Notes: generated by a model from the letters alone, not told the origin. Positions 46,864 to 56,220 are shown, numbered from the stretch's first letter. The stretch is DNA of 64,000 nucleotides from Gottschalkia purinilytica (GCF_001190785.1 NZ_LGSS01000005.1:186001-250000), one strand, 5' to 3'. Translations and numbers: made by a program.

Positions 46864-47817
46864 TTATATTCTACTAATTTTTAAATATTCCTTTACATAA
46901 TTGACAATATATTGTACCAAATTATCTCTATTGTCAAACTCATCTATATTTACCCAGTTTATACCCCCATCTCTTCTAAACCAAGTAAGTTGTCTCTTAG
47001 CATACCTTCTAGTATCTCTTTTCAATATCTCTATAGCTTCATCTAGTGAATATTCACCTTTTAAATATTTTACGATCTCTTTATAACCTAATCCTTTCAT
47101 AGAAGTAAGATTTTCACTATATCCCATATTTAAAAGCTTTTCAACCTCTTCTATAAGGCCATTGTCAATCATATTATCAACTCGTTGATTTATTCTACTA
47201 TATAACTTTTGTCTATCCATTGTAAGACCTATTTTAGCTATATGAAACTTTTTATTAGGAGCTCTAAAGTCCTTATAAAAATGTGACATTGGCTTTCCTG
47301 TTTCATGATAAATTTCTAGCGCTCTTATAATTCTTTTAGTATCATTTATATGAAGCCTCTCGGCGGAGCTTGGATCAATCTTTTTCAACTTTTCATATAT
47401 ATATTCGTTTCCGTAAATCTCTACTTCTTTTAGATACTTTTCCCTTAAGTCCCAATTAGAAATAGCTTTAGTAAAATCCAGATCATAGATTATTGAATTA
47501 GTATATAATCCTGTACCTCCTACTATTATGGGTAGCTTATTTTTTGAGGTAATAGTGTCTATATATTCATAAGCTCTTTTTTGAAAATCAGAAACAGAAA
47601 ACTCTTGATCTGGAAAAACTTCATCTATCATATAATGACTAATTCCTTCTTTTTCTTCTTCTGTTATTTTAGCAGTTCCTATATCCATGTATTTATATAT
47701 TTGTATGGAATCTGCAGATATAATTTCACCATTAAGCTTTTTAGCAAGCTCTATTGATAAACCGGTTTTTCCAATAGCAGTAGGACCTACTAAAAGAAAT
47801 ATAGACTTTTTATCCAT
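46864..47817 (-). CDS. miaA: tRNA dimethylallyltransferase
   Basis: 317 residues. Adds dimethylallyl to N6 of A37 in UNN-reading tRNAs; MiaB (52938) then adds the methylthio group. P-loop GPTAIGKTGLS near residue 10, SADSIQIYKYMDIGTAKI, GGTGLYTNSIIYD and RRYAKRQLTWFRRD are diagnostic. Starts 14 bp after mutL. Confidence 0.96.
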   Translation of the reverse strand: MDKKSIFLLVGPTAIGKTGLSIELAKKLNGEIISADSIQIYKYMDIGTAKITEEEKEGISHYMIDEVFPDQEFSVSDFQKRAYEYIDTITSKNKLPIIVGGTGLYTNSIIYDLDFTKAISNWDLREKYLKEVEIYGNEYIYEKLKKIDPSSAERLHINDTKRIIRALEIYHETGKPMSHFYKDFRAPNKKFHIAKIGLTMDRQKLYSRINQRVDNMIDNGLIEEVEKLLNMGYSENLTSMKGLGYKEIVKYLKGEYSLDEAIEILKRDTRRYAKRQLTWFRRDGGINWVNIDEFDNRDNLVQYIVNYVKEYLKISRI

Positions 47818-47831
47818 TTAATCATCCTTTG

Positions 47832-49775
47832 CTAAGTTCTTTTAAACTTTCTTTCTAGTTCGTATTTTGACATTTTAATTATAACGGGACGTCCATGAGG
47901 ACACGTGAAAGCTTCATTACATAGTTTTAAATCTTCAATAAGTTTATTGATTTCTATTGTGTGTATGTTATATCCAGCTTTTATTGCATTAGTACATGCC
48001 ATTTTCATAACTTTATCAAGTCTAAGCTCATAATTATTTGTTATATCATCTTGCAAATTATCTAATATATCTAAAAATAACTGTTTTGAGTTTGGTTCTC
48101 CAAAAACCATAGGAACGCTTCTTATTATTATGGAGTTACTTCCAAACTCTTCTATCTTGAATCCTAGTTTATCAAAGACATCATAATTTTCTTTAATTAA
48201 GTTAATTTCATTGTGAGTCAAATCAATTACTTCTGGAGACATAAGTTCTTGAACATATACATTATCGGATTCTAGCTGACTTTTTATTTTTTCGTACATA
48301 ATTCTTTCATGTGCAGCATGTTGATCTATTATATAAAAGTCCTTAGATTTTTTGTCTTCACATAGTATATATGTTTCAAACAACTTCCCAATTATATTAA
48401 GTTCAGGAAATATAACATTTTTATTAGAGATATCCTCTACATCTTTGCCTTTATCTAAATAAGAATCTGCTTCTTTTGTTTCTTTAACGTTAAAGTCTAT
48501 AACCTTAATATTTTCATTTATGTCTTTTATACTTACAGCATTTTGATCTTTACCTTTTCTATATACAGCTAATTCATCTATTAGTCTTTTTTCTCTTATA
48601 TTATTATTTGTTTTATTCCAATTATTGTTTTTTTCTAATTGAGATTCATTAATGATATTACTAGAATTTTTTATTTTATTGGGACTATCTATTATATCTA
48701 TAGTTACCTGTTCTTCTATATTATTATTATTTGTTTTATTATTAAGTTTAGGTTCACTTTCTAATATAACTTCTGGTATCAAATTATTTGTCGTAAGTAA
48801 ATTCTTTACACAAGTAAAAACATTACTTTCTATATAGTCTCTGTTCGAGAATCGAACTTCTGTTTTTGTAGGATGTACATTAACGTCTAGATCGTTAGAG
48901 GATAATTTTATAAATAAGATAAATACAGGATATCTATTAATGGGTATTAAAGATTTATATACTTTTTCTATAACTCTTGATATACCCTCATCTTTAATAT
49001 ATCTTCCATTTACAAAGATATGTTGATATCCTCTATTCCCTCTAGTAAAAGATGGCTTACAAATTAGACCTTCTATACTTAATCCTTTTGAACTGTATTT
49101 TAATTCAAACATAGAGTCTACAAATTCTTTTCCAAATAAGCTATAGGAAGTTGATATTAAGTTTCCTTTGCCAGGAGTTTTTAATATCATCTTATTATCT
49201 TTTATATACTTAAATGATATTTGTGGATTACTTAAAGCTAGTTTGTATATAATGTCACCTATATATGAAGATTCAACATTATTACTTTTTAAAAACTTTT
49301 GTCTTACAGGAACATTATAGAAAAGATTTTTAACTATTAAAGTAGTTCCATCAGGACATCCTACTTCATTTTTTTCTTTTATAATGCCACCATTGATGAC
49401 TAGTTGAGAACCACTCATGTCTGATTTAGTCTTAGTTATAAGCTCTAATTGAGATACAGATGAAATACTTGCTAAAGCTTCACCTCTAAATCCTAAAGTC
49501 ATAACATTTTGTAAATCATCAATATTATTTATTTTACTAGTTGAATGTCTTAAAAAAGCCAATTCTATGTCATCTTTATTTATACCTGTTCCATTATCTG
49601 TAACTCTAATATATTTCTTTCCACCATCTTTTATTTCTATAGTTATAGATGATGATAATGCATCTATAGAGTTCTCGACTAATTCTTTAATTACAGATGC
49701 AGGTCTTTCCACTACTTCCCCTGCAGCAATTTTATTTATTGTTTTATCATCTAATAATCTTATATAAGTTGTCAT
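47832..49775 (-). CDS. mutL: DNA mismatch repair protein MutL
   Basis: 647 residues from ATG 49775 (RBS AAGGTG overlapping the mutS stop). GHKL ATPase motifs ELVENSIDA, DNGTGI, GFRGEALASISSV in the first 110 residues; an Asn-rich linker around 340-430; a C-terminal endonuclease domain with DQHAAHERIMYEK and CPHGRPVIIK, meaning it is the nicking type found in bacteria without MutH. Appears intact. Confidence 0.96.
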   Translation of the reverse strand: MTTYIRLLDDKTINKIAAGEVVERPASVIKELVENSIDALSSSITIEIKDGGKKYIRVTDNGTGINKDDIELAFLRHSTSKINNIDDLQNVMTLGFRGEALASISSVSQLELITKTKSDMSGSQLVINGGIIKEKNEVGCPDGTTLIVKNLFYNVPVRQKFLKSNNVESSYIGDIIYKLALSNPQISFKYIKDNKMILKTPGKGNLISTSYSLFGKEFVDSMFELKYSSKGLSIEGLICKPSFTRGNRGYQHIFVNGRYIKDEGISRVIEKVYKSLIPINRYPVFILFIKLSSNDLDVNVHPTKTEVRFSNRDYIESNVFTCVKNLLTTNNLIPEVILESEPKLNNKTNNNNIEEQVTIDIIDSPNKIKNSSNIINESQLEKNNNWNKTNNNIREKRLIDELAVYRKGKDQNAVSIKDINENIKVIDFNVKETKEADSYLDKGKDVEDISNKNVIFPELNIIGKLFETYILCEDKKSKDFYIIDQHAAHERIMYEKIKSQLESDNVYVQELMSPEVIDLTHNEINLIKENYDVFDKLGFKIEEFGSNSIIIRSVPMVFGEPNSKQLFLDILDNLQDDITNNYELRLDKVMKMACTNAIKAGYNIHTIEINKLIEDLKLCNEAFTCPHGRPVIIKMSKYELERKFKRT

Positions 49776-49785
49776 ATTTATCACC

Positions 49786-52458
49786 TTATAACTTTTTGGA
49801 TTCTTCGCAAAGTTTATAAAGAATATTTATAGCATCTAAAGGCGTTACTTTCATAATATCAATATTCTTTAGCTTCTTTATAATTTCATTTTCTTGTGTA
49901 CTAAATAAGTCTAGTTGATGATCCTTATTCTGAATGATACTTTCTGTTATAGCAATTTCTTGCTCTATATTTTTATTATTTGTAGAATCGATATTTTCAT
50001 TACTATTATTAATATCATTATTTTCTAAATTAGAAAGTATTTCATATGCTCTTTGTATAACTTCATTTCTTACTCCAGCTAGTTTTGCAACTTCTATACC
50101 ATAACTTCTATCAGCTCCGCCTCTAACAATTTTTCTTAAAAATACAATATCTTCGCCTTCTTTTTCTTGGACAAGTATCTTATAATTTTTTACGCCTTTT
50201 AACTTGTTTTCTAGTTCAGTAAGCTCATGATAGTGAGTAGCAAATAAAGTCTTTGCTCCAAGCTTTTTAATATCACTTATATATTCTACAACAGCCCAAG
50301 CTATACTTAATCCATCGTAAGTACTCGTACCTCTACCTATTTCGTCTAATATTATTAGGCTATCTTTAGTACCATTATTTAAGATGTTGGCAACTTCACT
50401 CATCTCTACCATGAATGTACTTTGGCCTTGAGATAGATCGTCAGAAGCTCCTATTCTAGTAAAAATTTTATCAACTATACTTATTCTTGCTTCATCTGCT
50501 GGTACAAAACTTCCCATTTGACCCATAAGAGTAATTAGTGCTACTTGTCTCATATAAGTTGATTTACCTGCCATATTAGGTCCAGTAATTATAGATAATC
50601 TATTTTCCTTAGAATCTAGAAGTGTGTCATTTGGAACAAACAATTCTCCATCTAATACTTTTTCTACGACAGGATGTCTTCCGTTTTTTATATCAAATAC
50701 TCCATCATTAGTAATTATAGGACGCACATAATTATTTTTATAGGCTGTTTGAGCTAACGAATTCATAACATCTATATTAGCTATAAGTTTACTAATCTCT
50801 TGGATTCTTTTGACTTCATCTCTTATAGTATTTCTGATGCTAGTAAATAAATTATATTCTAATTCAACCATTTTCTCTTCAGCACCTAATATTTTATTTT
50901 CCATTTCTTTCAGTTCTGAAGTTATATATCTTTCTGCATTTGAAAGAGTCTGTTTTCTTACATAATTTTCAGGGACTAACTTTATATTTGATTTTGAAAC
51001 TTCAATAAAATATCCAAAAACTTTGTTAAATCCTACTTTAAGTGTTCTTATACCAGTACTTCTTTTTTCTTTTTCTTCTAATTCTGAAAGCCATTGTTTA
51101 CCTTTGGTCATAGCTTCCCTTAGTTCATATAAACTTTCATCAAAATCACTTTTTATAATTCCTCCTTCTTTTATTGATATAGGAGGATCTTCTATTATAG
51201 AGTTATTTATAAGATTAAAGATGTCTTGTAAACAATCCATCTTATTCCCTATCTTTTTTAGTTTATCACTGTTTGATTCAATTAACATATTTTTTAACAT
51301 AGGCAATTTTTCTATAGAGATTTTTAAAGAAATTAAATCTCTACCATTACAATTACCATAGATAACTCTACCCATTAGCCTTTCAATATCATATACATCA
51401 TTTAGTACGTCTTTTATATCATTCATAAGAATTAAGTCTTCAGTTAGATATTCTACTATGTCTAATCTATTCTCTATTCTTTTTTTATCTATTAGAGGTT
51501 CCTCTATCCATTTTTTAAGAAGTCTAGCCCCCATAGCAGTAGACGTTTTATCTAAAATACTTAATAAAGAACCTTTTTTACTTTTGCCCCTTAGAGTTTC
51601 GATTAGCTCTAGGTTTTTTCTTGTATTTATATCTAAGATCATATAGTTGTTAATAGAATAAGTAGTTATATGATTTATATGATTTAAAGAGATTTTTTGA
51701 GTTTCGTTTAAATATTCTATAAGAGCTCCTGTAGAAATAGTAGAGTACTTTTTATCTGAAAGTCCTAATCCATCTAATGATATTACAGATAGCTGTCTTT
51801 TAATATTTTCTTCGGTAAGCGAATATTCAAAAGCCCAATCATTATATTCACGTATAATTGATTGAAATTTTTTCTTAATTGCATTAAATGTTTCATCTTT
51901 ATTGAACATAGATGGATTAGTTATTATTTCTGTAGGATTAATTTTGCCTAATTCATCTATAATTGAGGTTATTGTTTTACTATATGTTTCTACTATTTCA
52001 GTAGTGTAGAGCTCACCAGTAGAAATATCTACATATGAAATTCCACAACCCTTATCATCTAAATATATGGCACATAAGTAGTTATTACTTTTTTCATCTA
52101 AAGCTTTTGTATCTATAATAGTACCTGGAGTTATGACTCTAATTACATCTCTTTTTACTATTCCTACTGATTTGGATGCATCTTCAATCTGTTCACATAT
52201 AGCTACTTTATAGCCCTTTTCTACGAGTTTGGCTATATATGAGTCTGCTGAGTGAAAAGGAACTCCGCACATAGGTGCTCTTTCTTGTTGACCACAATCT
52301 CTTCCTGTTAAAGTAATTTCTAACTCTCTAGATGCTATTATTGCATCATCAAAAAACATTTCGTAAAAATCTCCTAATCTAAAAAAAAGTATACAGTCTT
52401 TATACTTATCTTTTACTTCCATATATTGCTTCATCATAGGTGTTAGCTTTGTCAACAT
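49786..52458 (-). CDS. mutS: DNA mismatch repair protein MutS
   Basis: 890 residues from ATG 52458 (GGAGGGAAGT RBS). Mismatch-reading GDFYEMFFDDA near residue 31, Walker A GPNMAGKST, Walker B ILDEIGRGTSTYDG, and ATHYHELTEL are intact. A clamp-binding QxLDLF-type motif (HQLDLFS) lies near the C-terminus. Adjacent to mutL as usual. No damage seen, so the many homopolymer indels elsewhere in the window are not explained by an obviously broken mutS. Confidence 0.96.
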   Translation of the reverse strand: MLTKLTPMMKQYMEVKDKYKDCILFFRLGDFYEMFFDDAIIASRELEITLTGRDCGQQERAPMCGVPFHSADSYIAKLVEKGYKVAICEQIEDASKSVGIVKRDVIRVITPGTIIDTKALDEKSNNYLCAIYLDDKGCGISYVDISTGELYTTEIVETYSKTITSIIDELGKINPTEIITNPSMFNKDETFNAIKKKFQSIIREYNDWAFEYSLTEENIKRQLSVISLDGLGLSDKKYSTISTGALIEYLNETQKISLNHINHITTYSINNYMILDINTRKNLELIETLRGKSKKGSLLSILDKTSTAMGARLLKKWIEEPLIDKKRIENRLDIVEYLTEDLILMNDIKDVLNDVYDIERLMGRVIYGNCNGRDLISLKISIEKLPMLKNMLIESNSDKLKKIGNKMDCLQDIFNLINNSIIEDPPISIKEGGIIKSDFDESLYELREAMTKGKQWLSELEEKEKRSTGIRTLKVGFNKVFGYFIEVSKSNIKLVPENYVRKQTLSNAERYITSELKEMENKILGAEEKMVELEYNLFTSIRNTIRDEVKRIQEISKLIANIDVMNSLAQTAYKNNYVRPIITNDGVFDIKNGRHPVVEKVLDGELFVPNDTLLDSKENRLSIITGPNMAGKSTYMRQVALITLMGQMGSFVPADEARISIVDKIFTRIGASDDLSQGQSTFMVEMSEVANILNNGTKDSLIILDEIGRGTSTYDGLSIAWAVVEYISDIKKLGAKTLFATHYHELTELENKLKGVKNYKILVQEKEGEDIVFLRKIVRGGADRSYGIEVAKLAGVRNEVIQRAYEILSNLENNDINNSNENIDSTNNKNIEQEIAITESIIQNKDHQLDLFSTQENEIIKKLKNIDIMKVTPLDAINILYKLCEESKKL

Positions 52459-52516
52459 ACTTCCCTCCAAACTGATTGCTAGTATATATTATTATAGCAT
52501 AACAAATATAGGTAAT

Positions 52517-52549
52517 AAAATAGACTAAGTTCAACTTAGTCTATTTTTT
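52517..52549 (-). terminator. hairpin after the YmcA gene
   Basis: AAATAGACTAAGTT and AACTTAGTCTATTT arms, overlapping the gene's stop codon. It separates miaB-ymcA from mutSL, at least partly. Confidence 0.8.
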
Positions 52550-52951
52550 ACAACCACTACAGCTACCTTTACAGCCGCTACGCCCACTTTTTGATTGTGC
52601 AGTACTACCTATCATATAGCCTATTATGGTATTTACATTTTTTATAAGTTTGTCATACTTCAATTGACAATCATATAGATTTTGAATTATCAAATTATTA
52701 GCAATTTTTTTCTCAATATCTTTAATTTCTTCGAATAAACTTTTTATTATCTTGTTATTAATATTATCACTTGATATTAATGATTCATACTTTTTTTTCT
52801 TAACTTCTAAATCTTTTAGAAGTTTTACAGATTCATTATCGTTATGAAAAGCTTCTTCAGCTTTTCTGAGATTAGTATACTCATCAGATTGGGAAATAGA
52901 GTTTCCTAATTCTCTCGCTTTGTCTAGAGGACTAATCTTAATCATTTTCAA
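52541..52951 (-). CDS. YlbF/YmcA family protein with Cys-rich tail (Ric complex)
   Basis: 136 residues, mostly one long helical hairpin of the YlbF/YmcA (Com_YlbF) type. The tail [11 protein letters not shown] adds four or so cysteines that could bind an iron-sulfur cluster. In B. subtilis RicA (YmcA) lies next to miaB, and the RicA-RicF-RicT complex carries Fe-S clusters and controls RNase Y processing and sporulation. Overlaps miaB by 14 bp. Confidence 0.85.
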   Translation of the reverse strand: MKMIKISPLDKARELGNSISQSDEYTNLRKAEEAFHNDNESVKLLKDLEVKKKKYESLISSDNINNKIIKSLFEEIKDIEKKIANNLIIQNLYDCQLKYDKLIKNVNTIIGYMIGSTAQSKSGRSGCKGSCSGCKK

Positions 52952-54284
52952 TTATATGTCCTTCTAAAGTCCAAGTTTTGGCTACGTCAATTTTAACATT
53001 GACTAATTTCCCAATCATATCTTTTTCTCCTTTAAAGTGAACTAATTTATTAGTTCTAGTCCTTCCACTTAACATATCTTCATTATTTTTACTTACTTCT
53101 TCCACTAAAATTTCTTGTATAGTATCTTGCAATTTTATATTGTTTTCGTGACTAATAGGGTGTAATGTATCTAGTAATGTTTTAAATCTCCTATGTTTAA
53201 CATCATCTGGAACTTGATCTTCCATTTTTGCTGCCGGAGTACCTTCTCTTACGGAATAAAGAAAAGTAAAGGCTGAATCAAAACCAACTTTTTTAACTAC
53301 ATCTAAAGTTTCTTCAAAGTCTTCCTCGGATTCTCCAGGAAATCCTACAATTATATCTGTTGTTAAAGAGATATTAGGTATTTCATTTTTTAATTTGCTA
53401 ACAAGCTCTAAATATTTTTCTTTAGTATATTTTCTATTCATTACCTTTAAAACATTATTACTTCCAGCTTGGAAAGGCAAATGTAAGTGTTCACAAACTT
53501 TGCTACAATCTCTCATAGCATATATTAATTCATCTGACAAATCTTTAGGATGAGATGTCATAAATCTTATTCTTTCTATTCCTTCAATTTTATTTATCAT
53601 TCTTAAAAGGTCTGCAAAAGTAGTTTTATCCTCTAATGTTTTTCCATAAGAGTTAACATTTTGACCTAAAAGAGTAATTTCCTTACATTCTTCTTGAGCT
53701 AATTCTTCTATTTCTTTTATTATATCTTCTGGAGTCCTACTTCTCTCTCTTCCTCTAGTATAAGGAACTATACAGTAAGTGCAAAAGTTATTACATCCAT
53801 GCATTATATTAACGAATGCCTTATATCCGAATTTTCTTTTAGCTGGAACTCCCTCTATTATTTCCCCTCCTTCTTCCCATACATCTATTATCATTCTAGA
53901 AGATTGTTTATTATTTGCTATTAGTTCAGGTAGTTTATGAAGATTATGAGTTCCAAACATAAGATCTATGAATCCATACTTTTGTTTTACTAAATCTCTT
54001 ATTTCTTTTTTTTGCATCATACATCCACAAATGCCTATTATAAGTTCTGGATTCTTTCTTTTTAGGGCTTTAAGTTCACCCAAGTTTCCATAAACTTTAA
54101 GTTCAGCGTTCTCTCTTACTAAACATGTATTAAATATTATCAAATCAGCATCTTCTCTGTTACTAGTTGGAGTATAATTTAAAGACTCTAATATACCTGA
54201 TATCTTTTCTGAGTCGTGTTCGTTCATTTGACATCCCCAAGTAATAATCGTATATTTTAAATTTTTATCTGATCTATTATCCAT
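52938..54284 (-). CDS. miaB: tRNA-2-methylthio-N6-dimethylallyladenosine synthase
   Basis: 448 residues from ATG 54284 (RBS GGGAGGAC). Radical-SAM methylthiotransferase: [12 protein letters not shown] and [10 protein letters not shown] in the N-terminal domain, [18 protein letters not shown] cluster motif, TRAM domain at the end. [10 protein letters not shown] is the MiaB (not RimO) signature. Head of the leftward operon with ymcA, followed by mutS-mutL-miaA-hfq. Confidence 0.95.
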   Translation of the reverse strand: MDNRSDKNLKYTIITWGCQMNEHDSEKISGILESLNYTPTSNREDADLIIFNTCLVRENAELKVYGNLGELKALKRKNPELIIGICGCMMQKKEIRDLVKQKYGFIDLMFGTHNLHKLPELIANNKQSSRMIIDVWEEGGEIIEGVPAKRKFGYKAFVNIMHGCNNFCTYCIVPYTRGRERSRTPEDIIKEIEELAQEECKEITLLGQNVNSYGKTLEDKTTFADLLRMINKIEGIERIRFMTSHPKDLSDELIYAMRDCSKVCEHLHLPFQAGSNNVLKVMNRKYTKEKYLELVSKLKNEIPNISLTTDIIVGFPGESEEDFEETLDVVKKVGFDSAFTFLYSVREGTPAAKMEDQVPDDVKHRRFKTLLDTLHPISHENNIKLQDTIQEILVEEVSKNNEDMLSGRTRTNKLVHFKGEKDMIGKLVNVKIDVAKTWTLEGHIIEND

Positions 54285-54299
54285 AGTAAGTCCTCCCAT

Positions 54300-54527
54300 T
54301 TAAATCACTTTGCTATTAACTTTAATCTTTATCTATTATAACAGAATTATACTAGTGTTATTAAGGTAATTTTATCATAGTTTAAATAAAAAGTTTGGAT
54401 TGATTCCATGTTATTATAGAACTAGGTATTGTTTTTATATCTATGTAAAAATAAAAGAACCAACAAGGTTTTATAAGTTTTAAGTCGATATACAATATAT
54501 AAGATTTGTGTTTCTATTAAAATAATA
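54300..54527. other. intergenic DNA between miaB and the type I TA locus
   Basis: AT-rich; contains the miaB promoter region, otherwise nothing recognised. Confidence 0.5.
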
Positions 54528-54556
54528 CTTACATCCTTGTTTAAATGAAGTATAAT
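54528..54556 (+). promoter_or_regulatory. promoter of the type I toxin mRNA
   Basis: CTTACA (54528-54533), 17-bp spacer, TATAAT (54551-54556). Start expected near 54563. Confidence 0.65.
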
Positions 54557-54590
54557 AGAAAGTGCCTTCTATTCTAAAAGAAAGGAGGTG

Positions 54591-54615
54591 TCTTCGTTTA
54601 CCATGAATCAACACC
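54591..54615. repeat. direct repeat DR1 at the toxin start
   Basis: Starts TCTTCGTTTACCATGAATCA and ends ACACC; covers the toxin start codon. It matches DR2 (54810-54835) at about 22 of 26 positions. Confidence 0.75.
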
Positions 54616-54716
54616 AAAAAGAATACAAGAAAAACTACAAAAAATTCACAGAAACTATCTTCTTTATCATTTCTGTAATAGACAATCTAATAAAAGTAAT
54701 AAGGTGGTTTATGTAG
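54603..54716 (+). CDS. 37-residue putative type I toxin
   Basis: Begins MNQHQKEYKKNYKKF, then a hydrophobic stretch TETIFFIISVIDNLIKVIRW and ends FM. A basic N-terminus, a short membrane-active helix and small size fit type I toxins. The strong SD GGAGG is 14 nt from the ATG, further than usual, with DR1 in between. I do not recognise the family; it is not Fst by sequence. Confidence 0.6.
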   Translation: MNQHQKEYKKNYKKFTETIFFIISVIDNLIKVIRWFM

Positions 54717-54731
54717 ATATATACATAAACC

Positions 54732-54764
54732 AAAAAAGAGAAGCCTAACCAACTTCTCTTTTTT
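54732..54764. terminator. bidirectional terminator shared by toxin and antitoxin RNAs
   Basis: AAAAAAGAGAAG / CTTCTCTTTTTT with loop CCTAACCAA. The two transcripts overlap here, so the loops are fully complementary. Confidence 0.85.
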
Positions 54765-54809
54765 AAATTCAAAAAATAAGATAGATAGGGTAACCAGCCC
54801 TATCTATCG

Positions 54810-54835
54810 CCTTCGTTTAACACGAATCTAACACC
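54810..54835. repeat. direct repeat DR2 inside the antitoxin gene
   Basis: Starts CCTTCGTTTAACACGAATCT and ends AACACC. Because the antitoxin is read from the other strand, its RNA can pair here with DR1 of the toxin mRNA. Confidence 0.75.
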
Positions 54836-54873
54836 TATATATGTTAAAAAAATTTTAACATACTTATATTCTT

Positions 54874-54902
54874 ATTATAACACATTGCTCTACTTAGTAA
54901 AC
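54874..54902 (-). promoter_or_regulatory. promoter of the antitoxin RNA
   Basis: Minus strand TTTACT, 16-bp spacer, extended -10 TGTTATAAT. Stronger -10 than the toxin promoter, as expected if antitoxin is made in excess. Confidence 0.65.
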
Positions 54903-55036
54903 ATTAAATTAGTAAATTTATTTTCACAAAATTAGTACATTAAATATAATCACTTAAATAAAAAAGACCAGGTTAGTTCTGATCTGTATGCTTTCGCCAG
55001 CTCTAATGATTACCTTTTGCAATAGTATTACTAATT

Positions 55037-55117
55037 TCATATTTCACTTTTAACTTTATAGTTGTCATAGCAATTTCTTCTATTAGATCCAGTTAGCTCA
55101 TTTTGAAAGTTAGTCAT
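55037..55117 (-). CDS. 26-residue ORF after the RecU-like gene
   Basis: MTNFQNELTGSNRRNCYDNY then KVKSEI. GAGGAGGAAGTG lies 5-12 nt upstream and it starts 2 bp after the previous stop, so translation is likely. Just past the stop another frame reads EISNTIAKGNH, and the DNA there has a short duplication (GAAAT...GAAAT), so it may once have been longer. Function unknown. Confidence 0.4.
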   Translation of the reverse strand: MTNFQNELTGSNRRNCYDNYKVKSEI

Positions 55118-55119
55118 CT

Positions 55120-55470
55120 TTACACTTCCTCCTCAAACTTATCTAAATAAACAAATCCCTTATAAATCTCTATATTTGCATTTCCCAAATGCTCTTTAGT
55201 TATGTTTAAATTTTCTTTAGCATCAAAAGCTATAGATATAGTTCTGTTATTTATTTTTGCTAGACCACTAAAGTCTACTGTATTTTTTCTTTCTAAGTGT
55301 CCATATACGCCGTCTACTCTATCTATTCTAAGTATCTTTATTGGTGTAGGTAATTTATTTATATCTGCTATTCCTTTAGATCTATATTGGTTATTTATTA
55401 TCTCTATAATATTTTCAAGGAGCATTCCTCTATTTCCATAAATTCTATAACTTTCTTTCAAAATTATCAC
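55120..55470 (-). CDS. short RecU-like Holliday junction resolvase homologue
   Basis: 116 residues. GNRGMLLENIIEIINNQYRS, ADINKLPTPIKILRIDR, KNTVDFSGLAKINNRTISIAFDAKE resemble the N-terminal nuclease core of RecU (the PTP, TVDF and DAKE positions). The C-terminal third of RecU is missing, so it is either a truncated gene or a compact phage-type relative. The start is uncertain (GTG at 55470 or a TTG four codons later). Confidence 0.55.
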   Translation of the reverse strand: MIILKESYRIYGNRGMLLENIIEIINNQYRSKGIADINKLPTPIKILRIDRVDGVYGHLERKNTVDFSGLAKINNRTISIAFDAKENLNITKEHLGNANIEIYKGFVYLDKFEEEV

Positions 55471-55540
55471 TTCTCATAATTTTTTTAGTAGCAAGTTTAA
55501 ACTTTGTACATACCATGTTATTGAAGGGGAGGTATGGCAA

Positions 55541-56137
55541 ATGAGTTCACATGATAGTTCATTTAGTTTATGCAAGAAATTTGCACGAATCCTTGAAAGT
55601 GAGATTCTTGTATCTAGCGATGGTTTATGTACAGTAACACGTATGAGAAATATTAAAGCAACTATCGCAGGAAGACCAACTAGAAGTCCACTTGTTCTTA
55701 ACGCACTTTTTTCGTTTGAATCAATGGATCGAGAAGGTAGAACTCTTAATTTAGGAGAAACCGTTATATTACAAGAAGAAATTAATCCATTTATTAGCGA
55801 ACTTCGTGAGCAAGGTATCAAAGTTACAGCTTTTCATAATCACTGGTTATTTGAGAAGCCAAGACTATTTTATATTCACTTTTTCTCTATAGATGATCCT
55901 CTAACTTTTGCAAAGAAAGTAGCAAGAGCTTTTGAAATTTTAGAAGATTGTAATCATCATAAGCATAATGATTGTCATAAGGAGCATGATAAACCTTGTA
56001 AATATCATGATGATGATTATTTTGAACATGACGATCATTGTAAGCATCATGATCATTGTAAATGTGATGATCATAAAAAATATAGTAAACCTCGTAAGCA
56101 TGATAGTTGCTGCGATGATGACTTTCCAAGATTTTAA
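55541..56137 (+). CDS. DUF1259 (LppY/LpqO-like) protein with His-rich tail, copy 1
   Basis: 198 residues. The DUF1259 core is clear: FARILESEILVSSDGLCTVTRMR, GRPTRSPLVLNALFSFE, LGETVILQEEINPFISELR, GIKVTAFHNHWLFEKPRLFYIHF. From about residue 140 the tail is His/Asp/Cys/Lys-rich (HDDHCKHHDHCK), a likely metal-binding extension. No signal peptide. RBS GGGGAGGTATGGCAA. The family function is unknown. About 90% alike with the copy at 60068. Confidence 0.85.
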   Translation: MSSHDSSFSLCKKFARILESEILVSSDGLCTVTRMRNIKATIAGRPTRSPLVLNALFSFESMDREGRTLNLGETVILQEEINPFISELREQGIKVTAFHNHWLFEKPRLFYIHFFSIDDPLTFAKKVARAFEILEDCNHHKHNDCHKEHDKPCKYHDDDYFEHDDHCKHHDHCKCDDHKKYSKPRKHDSCCDDDFPRF

Positions 56138-56194
56138 ATTTGATTAACTTTAGCAACTAGATCACATCCCATTTTTTAGCTTAGAATTGGTTTA

Positions 56195-56220
56195 GGAGAA
56201 GTGGAGTTTGTCCACTCTCC
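56195..56220 (+). terminator. terminator of DUF1259 copy 1
   Basis: GGAGAAGTGGA and TCCACTCTCC arms with a T run; nearly identical hairpin at 60655. Confidence 0.88.

Larger units (their letters stand above)
54563..54764 (+). ncRNA. toxin mRNA of a type I toxin-antitoxin locus
   Basis: About 200 nt. The 5' part pairs CCTTCT with AGAA(A)GG so that the Shine-Dalgarno AAAGGAGGTG is partly sequestered, a common trait of type I toxin mRNAs. After the toxin stop come an 11-bp hairpin (TGGTTTATGTA, 54705-54732) and a bidirectional terminator (54732-54764). Confidence 0.6.
54732..54867 (-). ncRNA. antisense antitoxin RNA (convergent)
   Basis: About 135 nt on the minus strand. From its 5' end: a perfect hairpin TATGTTAAAA/TTTTAACATA (54839-54861), DR2 (complementary to the toxin start region), an 11-bp hairpin GATAGATAGGG/CCCTATCTATC (54780-54808) and the shared terminator. 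It has no coding frame. Confidence 0.6.

Noticed and set aside
54603-54716. Known Fst or holin-like toxin
   Set aside because: Gene layout matches par, but the peptide lacks the Fst proline-centred membrane motif and the usual holin-like pattern; reported as an unfamiliar toxin instead.
55887-56156. Minus-strand ORFs rich in His/Tyr opposite the DUF1259 and YmaF genes
   Set aside because: They are reverse readings of the His/Asp repeat DNA and have no RBS.
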